From Callipepla californica brunnescens (Eukaryota; Chordata; Aves; Galliformes; Odontophoridae): a DNA stretch of 64,000 nucleotides. The stretch is from assembly GCA_023055505.1 (NCBI GenBank), contig JALIRH010000008.1:372001-436000 (forward strand), given 5' to 3'. Positions 33,713 to 45,383 of the stretch are shown in pieces (within the stretch, counting starts at the first letter, position 1; the number at the start of each line of letters is the position of its first letter). Both the position numbers and the translations under genes were made by a program. Below the pieces are notes generated by a model. That model saw only the letters and a program-made list of their open reading frames with translations. It was not told the origin of the DNA and made no database searches.

Positions 33713-34150
33713 GGTGAAGGACCACAGTGATGAGCAGAGGGCTGGAGAACCTCTCTTATGGGGACAAGCTGAAGGAGCTGGGCTTGTTCAGCCTGGAAAA
33801 GTCTCTGGGGATACATCATTGTGGTTATCCAGAACTTTTTAAGGAGCATATAAGGAGGAGGGAGACCAACTTTTTACATAAGCAGATAGTAATTAAGAAA
33901 AGGGAAAAAAAAAATTAAACTAAAAGAAGAGAGATTTAGATTAGATATTAGGAGCATTTTTTTCTTTTCTTTTTTTTTTTTTTTCTGTGTGTGGTGAGAC
34001 ACTGGGTCGTGTTGCCCTGAGTTGCATATGCCCCAGGTGTTCAAGGCTGGGTTGGATGAGGCCCTGGTAGCCTGTCTGATGATTGGCAATACTGTCCAAG
34101 GCAGGGTGGGTGGAACTAGATGTTAACCTGTGCCTTTCTATGGTCCTGTG
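33713..34150 (+). repeat. CR1 LINE C-terminus and 3' UTR
   Basis: AGGGCTGGAGAACCTCTCTT and GGGGACAAGCTGAAGGAGCT encode GLENLSYGDKLKELGLFSLE, the CR1 ORF2 C-terminus, then the 3' UTR with GGTGTTCAAGGCTGGGTTGG and GTCTGATGATTGGCAATACT at the end. A T-rich run lies at 33958-33984. It may be the continuation of the 32 kb CR1 or a separate insertion. Confidence 0.85.
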
Positions 34151-37100
34151 TCCTGGCTTCTGGGTTTTCACAAAACTGTGCTACATTAACAGCTCAGGGG
34201 AAATAATTTGCTGGAAAATCTGTATGCATTATAATAATAACTCATATGTTCAATCACTAGAAAATATAAGCTTCAAAGAAAATTACTATTATGAACTGGT
34301 GAAAAACTCTCCAGCTTCAGAGAGTTAAGATACTCTTGGTATCTAGAAAGGCGTGACATTTTTCCCTTGTTTTATTATACTGGATATATTAAATATGACC
34401 TCAGTGTTTAGGGTTGCTCAAGCTGTAAGAGTTCAAAAGATTTCAGATAAGTTTTTTTTTCAATTTATTTTGTTAAGCCTTTTCAATAATTGTAAATAGA
34501 CATTATTTTAAAGAACAAATAGAGGTTGAATAATTCACATACATATGAGTCTGTATTACATTACAAAGAGTTTACAAAAGAAATGTACCTAATGGTTGTT
34601 GAAAGATTTTTAAGTAAAATCATTGGTGTAAATGTTAAAAAAAAAAAAAAAAAACACCAAAACCCATAACTTTAGGCCCAGTAAAAATTCATATAATTAT
34701 GAAACATTCAGTTATGTATGAGGAATCCTATTTTTCAGTTGTGGGTTTTTACTGTTAGAGAGGCATAATTAAATATCATATAATTCATCATTTTGTCTTA
34801 TTGCTTTGCAAAACAAATACACATTTCAGTGAGACATCACAGTTCACATTTAAGAAATAATAGTACAGCTAGTTTTCTCTTCAACTCATTGAAAAAGTTA
34901 AACAAATCAAACAAATTAGGAGTATCTCAAGAGCCAATGAAGAGTTTGGTCTTCAAATCCAAGGTTGCACAAATTTTCAAACCACCTGTATACACATGGG
35001 AGCAATGGTGGAATGATATCCTCTTGTCCTTGTTGCTCTGAAGAGGATGGGAAGGAAAAACATCTGGTGATCCACAGTATCATCCTGCAGGTCTGAGCAT
35101 TCTACAGTGCATGTGGGGGCCACCTATGCACTGTGGGCTCCTGTGTGCTCCTGCTATGACACGGATGAAATCACTTCCTGTGCCCCAGTTTTGCATAATA
35201 TGTTGTTCCTGAATGTGTCAAATGGTATTTGGCAGGGACTGTCTAACTGTACTTGTTTCTTCTTAGCACAAGGCAGTTCAGATCTCAACTGAATCATTAA
35301 AGAATTACTGTTATTGCTAATAATATCCCATCTTGTAAGTCTTACTAAAGATTAAAACACATATGCAATAGTTCAAATTATGTTGGATTTCTAATGTTCT
35401 CTAGTGTATTGGAAAAAGACACGACGACCAAAAAAAAAAAAAAAAAAAAAAAAAAAGACTGTAACCTACTACTTCATTAAATGATTCACATTCTTTTGAA
35501 TGGAGTAGAGCTGGTTAGAATTTTCCACTGAGAAGTAGTTTTTCCTAAAATACTTTGGTTGTTTGAATTGCAGGAAGCTGTTAGTATTGGTTAGAAAGAC
35601 AACCTGGCAACTTAATAGATGATTTTATTTCTTCTGTGTCAAAAACACAAATCAAAACAAAATGAGCATTTTCATTTGGATGCTTAAACTATTGGTTCAC
35701 AACAAAAACAAAGACTCTAAATCTCTTTGAAGGTTTACAGAGGAAAGCAAAAAAAAATAGGAGAGTTCTTCATTCATGTTCACAAAAACTACGTTACTTT
35801 TCCAAACTGCTCTAATAGTTGGTTAAAGTGATAGTGACACAATTTGTGTTGCGTATAATTTGAAGATACTAACTTTAGTTACATGATGTAATCCAACATG
35901 GATTTTGCAGAAACCTCTGATGGGAATTTGGTCTATAAATTGTAGACCTGGGAAGGCCAGGGCAGAGAAGAGAGAATCTGTGCAGAATTGTATCCCAGCT
36001 AGGCCCTCAAGCCCCTCTAGGGTTCAAAGGGACAAAGGGACTTTTTTTTCTCATATTTTCATTTGCATAGTGTTTTCTTTCCTTCAAAAGTTTAAAAGGA
36101 TGAAAATATTTTATTTTACAAAGCTGTGATTTAAAGTGATGTGGTGATGGTCCCTGGTGTAGCAAGAACAACATACACAGTACTGAATGAGGTGGCTGGA
36201 TCCTGCTCTGACTGCTGGGTATATGTCAGGGTTTATCCAGTACATCTGTGTTCATTTGCTAGCTTTACCTCTTTACAGTGTATTATACTGGACCAGGCTG
36301 TAGCTCATACACATAAGCTTGATGATAATTGACATGCCTGTACAGATTGTACTGTACTTGTCCTACTGGATGGGCCTTTTTTTCCAGAGGTATCTTGCAG
36401 ATAGTTTTCAAATAGTAGTTTTCCAGTGGAGATGAGCTAATGCAGCTTCTGAGGCATAGAGTCAGATGTGGACAAACCAAATCATTTATTACAGACTCTA
36501 AAATCCCTTATATACATTCACAAGTTTTCTCTTTTAACTGTGCATGCAGGCACTTACTCAGTCAGGGTCATGAGTTGTTTCAAGCCACACACTCTTCCTT
36601 CAATCTGGGTCATCATCACATGGCCGACACACAGCTTACTTGACTTTGTTTTTCTTCTTCTGGAGTGTCCTTGATTCTCAGCCTTCCTTTGGCATGCTGT
36701 TTATCTTGCTCCACAGCTTCTGCTCTGAATATTCTTTCTCGTATTCCCACAGACTAAGACAGAGGAAATTGTCCTGTACAGCCATAGGCGCAAATATATA
36801 CAACATAGTGATGCAAAGTGGCAGAGGATATTATCTGAAGTCTTCTGTACTCTGGAAAATTCAGCAGATACACAGCCATGACTCAGCATGGACTTTAAAG
36901 ATGTAGAAAAGTGCTGAGGCTAGCATGAATCCCTCTCAACCCATGTTACATTAAAAAACTTTAGAAGGGATTATAGAGTCAGCACTGTGTGAGTAAGCGT
37001 TCTGTGTGATTAAGGTCTTTGCTATTACCATACCAGTATTAGGATTTATTTTGTCCACTTTTTGTGTTTGCTTGATGTTGCCTCTTATTTGTGGATTAGA

Positions 37101-37914
37101 AAGGGAAGCTTTATTTTACTATTACGTTTATTATTTATTTTCCAATTATTTTACTATTCACCTATTAGAGCAGATAAATGTGCATGAGCAGTGCCAGATT
37201 CACAGTGCACAAAGGATTAACACAAGCTTGCTTTCTTCTCCTGTTGTATGAATTCCTTTATGAGAGGCTCCAGCAAGGGCAAATGGCTGAGTAGAGTGTT
37301 AGTGTTCAGGACCCAGGATCTAAGGCACTGGTTATTCCCATGGCTGGGAGTTGCTTTTCAATTCTTTCTCCAAGGAAAGTGCACTTACCATTATTGACTG
37401 TGATTTATTTGTGCTGTATTTTTCTACTTATTTTCTTATTTTAAGGGAACACTGTCTAATTAAAGGCTGGAAAGCTTGATTGACTAAAGGCTTGCGCACA
37501 ATCCAAATACAACAAAAGATTCTGCTCTCTCTATATAGCGCAAATATTCCACCAAAATTTGTTGACCTTCAAGCTCTCCAGCTATGTTTCTAAATGAAAG
37601 CTGGAGTTGGCAACACTTTCATCAGTTACTTTTAAATTGATCTATGTAGAAGTGTCACCATTTTCAGCTTGTTTCCAGATGCGCTATAGTCTGGTAGATA
37701 CCAAGATGACAAGTACACAGCTGATGGGTTTCTGGTAACTGCTTTTTGCACTGTCACTTATCCTTATGGAGACAACTAGCTTCTAGATCCTGGAAAGTAG
37801 AATAATTTCTTCTCTAGTAGCAAATATCAACAACAAGGAGCAGGCTGACCTTTGAGCAATTATAAATCAGTTTCTCTGTTCAAACACAGTTTTTCTTTCC
37901 TTCCTTTCATACAG
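34151..37914 (+). other. Glypican intron with A-runs
   Basis: Unique AT-rich DNA. A-runs at 34637-34654 (18) and 35430-35456 (27), without a tail signal upstream at the usual distance. The 3' end carries a pyrimidine tract (TTTTTCTTTCCTTCCTTTC) before ATACAG at 37909-37914, the acceptor of the next exon. Confidence 0.7.
35430..35456. repeat. A27 run
   Basis: Uninterrupted A-run following CGACGACC. No AATAAA within 60 bp upstream. Confidence 0.9.
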
Positions 37915-38045
37915 GTTGATAAAGTGTGTGGACAGCCCAAACAACAAAAAGGGAACCTGTCATCAGGCCATATAGTGCCACTGAAAGAAGCAATTGAAGC
38001 CCAGACACTTGTGTTGGCCCATGCTAGTCTGAACAATAAAAGAAG
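37915..38045 (+). CDS. GPC5: Glypican (GPC5-like), internal exon 2 of 3 seen
   Basis: A 131-nt exon after TTTCATACAG, beginning in phase 0 (matching the end of the exon at 7724) and ending two bases into a codon before GTAACC. It encodes about 43 residues, starting VDKVCGQPKQQKG and ending ASLNNKRR once joined to the next exon. The single Cys in VCGQ and the basic NKRR end correspond to the family's variable hinge between the cysteine-rich core and the C-terminal part, which in human GPC5 has a similar V-x-x-(I/V)CGxP start. The hinge is poorly conserved, so this exon alone would be weak evidence, but the splice phases and position support it strongly. Confidence 0.88.
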
Positions 38046-41000
38046 GTAACCCTAAGCAACAGCTGAATTCAAATAAACACTCTTCCTCACAGTTCATGCT
38101 AGTGGTTCCTTGTCCCATAGTCTTTAAGCTAGAGATGTAGTTCTGTCATCCTGTCAGTGCATACTCACCTATTGCCATTGCTGACAGTTAGAAAAATATG
38201 TATGTGATTTCACGTTGCAGGTCTCTCCAAAAAAAACAGGCCAGACTTGATGTCACTACTTAGTGCAAGGTGCTCTTATTTCCAGAAACTTTCACTGAAA
38301 ATGATGAAAGCTTTTCCCTCATAAAGTCTGAGTTTTTTCCACAGTTGATTCTATGTTACTTAAAATGCAATTGCTCAGGACTGAGAGGATGTGGTTTATC
38401 CCAGGGCAGAGATGAGAAGGGAAAATGGGTAGAAAGGAAAGATTCACTACCATGACACAAAATCGGTGATTTCACAGGGCAGAATCTTACTAATGCAGGC
38501 AGTAAGATTCCTTGCAGTCTGCCTGGTTTTTTATGTAACAGAGCAAGAGCAGAACTAATTGTGTTTAGGATTTGTGCCCATTTTGGCTTCTGTTCTTCAG
38601 CTGCATACCATCTGAGTAACTAGAATGCTGAATTATTGCCACTGACCCCAGTCCTGGCATGAGTGTCCTTGCACTATGGCTTTATGATCTTTCTTTCACT
38701 TCCCCTTGTATAGCTTCTGGATTAGCTTTCTGTAAATGTGAAGGTGGGCGGGAGGATGTATAGAATTGCAAATTCTATCAATGTTACATTATCAGAGCTA
38801 ATTGGACATAAAATCACAATGACATATTTCTGACTAACGTGCTGTTCTCAGTAACACCAGTGTAAATCTGGAAGAACTTCAGCAAAGTGAGTGGAATTGT
38901 TGTGGGCATAAGCATTTAAATAAGAACAGTGCCTTATCTTCCCAGGGAGTCTGTGTGTGTGTTTCTCTGTATGTTGGTAACAGCAATATTAACATTTATA
39001 CAGGCTAGGTTCTGGTGTCCATGTTGTGAAAATGAGATTTTTATCTGTTGTTATTTTAATTATCACCTAAGCTTATGAGAATGAGATAATATAATATTGG
39101 TAAGAAACAACAGCAAGCAAAGTTTTTTGAGTGATAGTATTTTTATCCTTGCGTAATTTAAAACTGAAAATCAACATTCTGTGTTAGTGCTTGGACGAAT
39201 CTTTTTTTTACTGTGTACATGGAATATCAGAAGAAAGGGCATTAAGAAAATCAATACATTCAGCAGTAATAATCCAAAGAATAGTGGTAGTACAATTAAC
39301 AAAATATGCTTTTAAAACCATAGAATTCTAAGCCTATCTTCTGTATAACTCATTGACTTCACTGGGACTTAAATCCTGGCAACTAAAAATGCGGCATTAA
39401 CAGCCTTTTAATTGGTGACCTCTCACAGAGACAGGAATCGGTGTCTTTAGTAGCATTAATAATTCTTTTGCACCTTAGGATCCCTGGAATTATTTGAAAG
39501 TTCACCTTTTAAAATGTAAATGAAAAAGACCTTCCCAGTATGAAAAAAAATGTATTTAAGAAAGTATGAAATTATGAAAGTTAATGAAAGAAAATGTATT
39601 TAAACTATTTTCTATAGGTTAGACTTTCCCAAACTTCACCTATTCACTAAAAATTACATTACCCCAAACGTCTAAACTAAAGCCATCTTTGCAGAATTAG
39701 GATTAAGTGTTACTGAAATATACCATCAGTAAGTATTGCTCATGCATAAAAAGTTAATGATGCAGCCATGATTAGTAAGAGGTGGAGAATGTTTTCCAGA
39801 ACTTTCCATAAACTTTGCACTTTGCAAAAACTTTGTTTCTTTTCTTAGCATAAACTTTGTACTTTGTTTCTGTGATTGTGAAACAGTAAAAGAAAGCCAC
39901 AGTGAATGGCTTCTGTTGTTTGCCATAATCACATATATCAATCACATATCACACACATATATCAAACACATAATCACATATATCAATAAAAAGTAATTTT
40001 AGGTAATATAATGTCATAATGATGAGTACAATCATTGCTGCAGTGGCTTGTGCAAAAGACACTTAGTGACAGGTAACTGCTGCAGGGTATCTAGGCTATG
40101 AGAGTAATGATGTGAGTCTTTCCTGATACTGTTCCTTCTGGCAATTTAAAAAATCAGGAACAATAATGTCAGCTGTCTGTCAATTTAGGTCCTAGATCAC
40201 ACTAGGATTCATCCTGATTGAGCTCCAGGCTGCTGGTCTGTGTTGTACACATCCCTCCATATGATCAACTGGGACGCAGAACATGACTCCTTTATACAAT
40301 AAGGAAAGAAAAAGAAGAAATGACTGAACAAAAAAAGCTATGTCTCATTCCCTTAATGCACTAGAATATTTTCAGGCTCAAAGAACCAGTCAGGTTAGTG
40401 GCAAATCTGTGGGATGTGTTTTTATAGTTGCCCTTAAAAACCCAGTACAAGTTTATACTTACATACATACATACATTTGTTCCAAAGGTACTACATCTTT
40501 ACTAAGCCAATTATAGAGTCAAGCTCCTTTCCCAGAGAGTCTGAGAACCTCTGGTTTCACCTGTTTGGTAGAGCCAAAGCTTCTCAAGTGTTTGAAAACT
40601 AGGCCTATTGAGATGGTTTCTCTTAGCTGGTTGAGTTTCTCTCAAGGGACTCCCCCTCTGCTATTCCATGCAGCATGGTCCTGCATGCTCCCTGAATTTG
40701 TACAAAAGCTGGATCTTCTGGGGCTAATTATACCTTTTCTGTTCTTCTCACTGTCCCATGGATTCCTGTGAGATTTCTTTCATCTCAGATGAAACTTGAA
40801 TAATTGCTGTGTGATCTACTAGTAAACCTTCTCCTCAATTAAGTTGAGAAATATGCATTTTTAATTTTATTTTTATTTTTATTTTTATTTTTACATTACA
40901 CAGTAGTATTCAGTGATTAACTGAAGCCTTCAGGATTGGTGCTGCCATAATTTTTTAATGTGGAGGCTACTGTAACATGTAGTAAAGATGACAAGAAAAT

Positions 41001-41368
41001 TGAAACCATACGATGGTACACAGAATGTACATGGCATGTACAGAATCTAGATCTGTAAATTGGAATGTTGCTGAGTTCAGCTCAATGTACTACTCTGGTC
41101 ATGGTTCAGATTCCCGTGAAAAAAAGCCTTTTGGCATTTCTTCTGTGTGTGATATTTCTAGCCACTAAACATAGACTGGATAGAGATCTTTCTACATAGT
41201 TCTATTATGTCTGAGAAAAATACAGTGTGATATTAGGTCCCTAATTGAAGGAAGCAAGCTTTGAAATGATGGTGGTATCTCTTTGTTATTCTATGGGCTT
41301 GCAGATGTATCTTATACGTCATAAACAATTTTGAATTTCTTTGGGAATGCTGGAAGTCAAGATCATCC
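38046..41368 (+). other. Glypican intron, mostly unique
   Basis: Intron of 6.2 kb in all (38046-44269), starting with the donor GTAACC. A (TTTTA)n tract is at 40864-40892 and a repeated ATCACATATATCAA text at 39930-39985. No exon seen. Confidence 0.7.
40864..40892. repeat. (TTTTA)n pentanucleotide repeat
   Basis: About five units of TTTTA/ATTTT in tandem. Confidence 0.9.
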
Positions 41369-41742
41369 TTTTTTTTTTTTTTTAATTATCTGTTGGATCA
41401 AGCATCACATAGTTTTATTAAAATTTAAGTAGTAAGGTGGTAGTACAATGTAGATTATTAACACCAAATGCAAATGGATTTACTGTAGAGCAAAACAAAA
41501 CATTTCTGGGTGATCGAGGCAGAAGTGTCAGCCGGTCCAAATTCTTCCTGATCCAAATTTTGATTTATCTTTTTGACTGCCTGTGTTGGAAGCACTGCTT
41601 CAGTGGTGGTGGATGACACCTGATTCTCGTAGCAGGTCAGCCCTCTCCTGTGGCCATCCCTGGCTTTTAGTTCCCAGAAAACAGGATGTACATCAGCAGA
41701 GTGTTCTGACCGCTGCTGAAGGAGGTGGAGGTACTGTCTTTA
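41369..41742 (-). pseudogene. Probable processed pseudogene (retrocopy 3' end), parent gene unidentified
   Basis: Minus strand, sense direction right to left. From 41739 to 41458 there are about 94 open codons with no Met, ending at TAA TAA. The protein includes SADVHPVFWELKARDGH and AVKKINQNLDQEEFGPADTS; no family was recognised. After the stop come about 50 bp, then AATAAA (41418-41413), about 29 bp, and then a pure A15 tail (41383-41369 on the minus strand). An open frame, short 3' UTR, poly(A) signal and genomic poly(A) tail together are the marks of a retrotransposed mRNA. Immediately 5' of the frame is TAA, so the copy is 5'-truncated. No target duplication was found. Bird genomes have few such copies. 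Confidence 0.6.
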
Positions 41743-44269
41743 AGACTTAACTGGATTGGCAACTGTTATTTAACGTGTTTGTTGACATACTGTACTCCAG
41801 GCGTTGCCATTACCTTATATTTAAGAGTACTGGTATACAAGAAAGAACAGTATGTGTTATCAAGTCATTAAGTGGAAAACTGCATCAGGATATTAAAGAC
41901 AATATTTAAGGGACCTCTGATATCAGTGCCTAAAAAATGGACTCGCACTAAGTAACCGCCAGACTTTTTTCTAGTTTTTCCTCAGATACAAACTTAAAGC
42001 CTACATATCCTGCTTTGTAGAATTATTTTTGGCAATCTTTCATGCAGTCTGTTCAGAAATGAACAGCAGAAGATATCTGTTAACACATTCTTTGTTAACA
42101 GAAAGCAAATTGCTCATTGCACAAGAAAGCAAGTTCTTTTCATTTGTGTCCCCCTTTCGATTGTAATCATTCTACGCTGATTCTCATTATTTTCCTATAT
42201 AACCTCATATATTTGGAGTTCTTCCATTTGGTATCAGTTATGGTTAATTTAAGTCCCACTGAATTTATTTTCAGCTTTTGGCTGTGTGCTGCATTTGTTA
42301 TTGTGCTCTTATATGAAAATGACTGGGAGAAACAAAATCTCCATTGTATTTTTTCAGTATTGCTTTGACATGTTTAATTGCATTTACACATTAGGAAAAG
42401 CTCCTCCTTATTTGTTTTCTTATATTATCCTATGCATATGCTTGATGACCTTTCTTTCAAATAATTTTTACTTTTCTCTTTTCTTTCTCATTGTTTTCCC
42501 CTTATTTGCCTGAACTCCTGATTCTCCCCTACTCCCCAACCTCTCCTGATTGATGTTTGTTCTCCCTGGCCTATTCCAGTTCTCTGCCTCTGAAAGCTTC
42601 AAAGAATGACAAATCAAGAAGTTTGAAAAAAATCTCCCGGTAAGGATGAGAACAAAGTGACATACTTAGGCGCAATGCTTTGCTCATTTCCATTGTAAGC
42701 TGCTCTTTCAGCTATGATCTAGGAATTGGCGTACCACTGAGTGTGCAGGACATTGGGAAACACTACTTTCTCTGGCTAGTGTGTTTAGTTTTATATTAAT
42801 GAAAAGTAAATGTATTATTGGTTAAGAGTTGCACATACAAGTCTTCATTTGCAAAGATGCTGTTTTGAAATGTCAGAACCCTGCTGCTGAAAATACAAAA
42901 GAGTTGAAGCCTTGGGGTGAGCTGAGTAAGATGAGCTTTAGCCTCTCTTAAAGGGGTGATTTTTAAGTCCTCCAAAGGAAGCTGACTTTATGGGACTTAA
43001 AGTCTTGAGCATCTGTGTCAGCTTTGCATAGATAGATGATCTCAGAATGGTTCTGTTGGACAGGTGGCCTGCTGTCCAGGCTCAGCCTCACATGTATATA
43101 CACTGAGCTCCTACTCATGAGTGGACAAGAGGTAGAAATACTGATTTCTTCCTTATAAATCCAAAAATTTCTATTTTCTTTTCTTTTTTTTTACTTTTTT
43201 TTTTTCCTCTCATAATTACAGCTTATTGCGATGTTAGGATAAGCTTGCTCCTTACGACTATGTAATGACTCATTTGTCTAGAGCAGGAGAGATGTGTTAA
43301 ATGGGATGGCAAAAAACATTCCGGGAAGGTGAAAAGACAGTTATGCGGAAAATAACCTTGCCTCAATCCTAAGTGTAGATGCTAAGCCATAGCCTTAAAC
43401 ATTCTTTAAAGCACCTTTTACTCACAAATATGAGTAAAACATGACGGTTCATGTGCCAAACCCCACCGAGCTGCATCCCCAGGCACCTCTTCAGGACAGT
43501 GTTGTCTTGCAGCCTGACAGGCAGAAGTACAGTTAACCAGTATGAGTTTTTTGGTCTTTCAAAAGGAGACAGGTAGCTCCATGTTAATTGTAGTAAATTT
43601 TTGTGTTGTCCTTATCAATGTCTTTAGCTAGCTTTTTACCAAATAGGAGCTTCCAAATCTGTGGATAGAGGGTAATTTTTTGTATCACAATACTCCTAAT
43701 TGTGTCCTGAATTAACACTTGTTTTGTTACAGTGTATATTTTTTGGCCGCCTCAGCTGGATGCATATTATGTGTATAACCAGGTTATGGAAGCAGCAGTT
43801 TAGCCAAGACCATGAATTTTGGTTGTTCTCCAAAGCAGCAGCCACAGCCACCTCTTACAGGCATGTTGCCAGACGTGATGGGAGAGAAATTTCTTTCCAA
43901 TGTGAATGTGACATGGATAGTAACTGGGAAAAACAAAGCAAAACAAAACACCACCCATTTTAATGATGGCATTTCTTAGTTTTGTTTGTTTGTTTGTTTG
44001 CTTGTTTTTAATGTCTTTTTCTTGAGACTCTAGATGTGGATTTCTTTGAAATTTTGGGGTGTTAGCATCATTTCTCAAAACTGCTCTTTGTATGTGATAA
44101 TGGATGATATGTAGTAGTAGGAATACACTAGAAATAAAAACTAATTAGCTTGGTTGACTTTTAATCTTTCTATGGGATCTAAACTTTTAATTCATAGAGG
44201 TCTAAGTTTGCAGGAGGCTTAAATAATGTCTATGGTTCTGTTGTCAAATGTATGCTTCCTTCATTGCAG
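41743..44269 (+). other. Glypican intron, nothing recognised
   Basis: AT-rich, with a (TTTG)n tract at 43979-44009. The 3' end has CTTCCTTCATTGCAG at 44255-44269, the acceptor of the third exon. Confidence 0.7.
43979..44009. repeat. (GTTT)n microsatellite
   Basis: Seven or so GTTT units, one interrupted (CTTG). Confidence 0.9.
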
Positions 44270-44395
44270 AGAATTCATCAATTATATGAAGCGATCCCGA
44301 ACCTTTTATGCCTCTATAGCAGAAAGGCTGTGTGATGGAGACCTGGTGATGAAAGACAGCTCAACCTGCTGGAATGGAGAAAATGTTGTAGAAAG
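44270..44395 (+). CDS. GPC5: Glypican (GPC5-like), internal exon 3 of 3 seen
   Basis: A 126-nt exon after TTCATTGCAG, beginning with the third base of the codon left open by the previous exon and ending two bases into a codon before GTAATG. It encodes EFINYMKRSRTFYASIAERL, then CDGDLVMKDSSTCWNGENVV. The EFI...FY...L-C pattern and the TCWNGE motif are conserved among glypicans; the two cysteines here join the disulfide network of the core. The following exon, expected to begin with a base completing AG plus Y/T residues, was not found in the remaining 19.6 kb. Confidence 0.93.
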
Positions 44396-44846
44396 GTAAT
44401 GTTATGACTAAAAGTTTTCCCTAGTGATGAAAAAGCTGACTACGTACATTTCAACTGTTCTCAGTCACTATTGTCACCTTTAGGTTTCCCCTTCCTATTG
44501 TTGCTTATGTGAACAAGGGTTTTGCTAACATATGTTATTCTTAATGCTGAGTTTTAGATACTAAATGTGTTAAAGGGATCAAAAGTATTAAATGTAGTGG
44601 AACACTTTCTTGAAGGGCTATTTTGAAGGGTCTTTTTCTTTTTCTATATACTTCCCACTAAAGCCAAATTGGGAATTGTGGGAAATCATCAGTCTCACTC
44701 TGTCAAAATACAGTGTAACTAAATCAGCAGAGAATTTTAGCTAAAGCAAGAATGTGAATTAATCAGCGTGGTTATCTTCCACTGGATGTGAACAAAGGTG
44801 GGAGCTGAGCAACTTGCTTACCTGGCCAATGCACTGGACTGACATG
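44396..44846 (+). other. Start of the last intron seen
   Basis: Donor GTAATG at 44396, then unique intron up to a family 2 LTR. The window ends inside this intron. Confidence 0.8.
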
Positions 44847-45383
44847 TGTCATGGTTTTATGATTTTTGGCATTGGTATTCCACATCATAACATCATGTAG
44901 TACATTAAGAGTTAAAGAGTTAATGCTCCAGCACCATGGATCATTGATAGTTCCGGGTATACCTGTCTCAGAAGAGAAGAAGAACTACATTCCCCAGAGG
45001 ACTTTGCGATGCTTTGCATTTTTATGTGTTTCCACTCAGAGGGAAAGGTAAAAACTCTGCGGTCACGGGAAACTCTCTTTCCTTTGGGATCGACTCAGCA
45101 GTGGGTGCTCGCTGCTGTCTCGCCTTCAGAATTAGCGTAAGGCCTTCGGTTTATCGGACACTCTCTCTTGCTCATTTTATTTGATTTATTAGCTTCAATT
45201 CCAATTATATTGTATTATATTGTGTTATTTTCCTTTTTGATATCTTATTTAGTAAATTAGCTTTCCTCCTCAGATCGTTGCCACTGTTTTCTTTCTCGGC
45301 CCATCTCCCTTTTCCCTTTTTCACTTTTCCCCTTCCCCTTTCCTGGGCAGTGGGACTGCGGGTCCCCCGCTAAACTGTTGACA
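44847..45383 (+). repeat. Family 2 solo LTR with perfect target duplication
   Basis: 537 bp, TGTCATGGTTTTATG to CTGTTGACA, flanked by exact 5-bp repeats ACATG (44842-44846 and 45384-45388). Near 45256 is TTTAGTAAATTAGC. The copy is close to 4566-5127 in sequence, suggesting a young insertion. Same strand as the glypican. Confidence 0.93.

Noticed and set aside
35341..35456. Possible retrocopy ending at the A27 run
   Set aside because: No AATAAA at the usual distance and no open frame upstream.
7030..44395. Assignment to GPC3 instead of GPC5
   Set aside because: The CPHCQGL and GYCLNVMRGCLA segments fit GPC5 better than GPC3 as I recall them; a full alignment would settle it.
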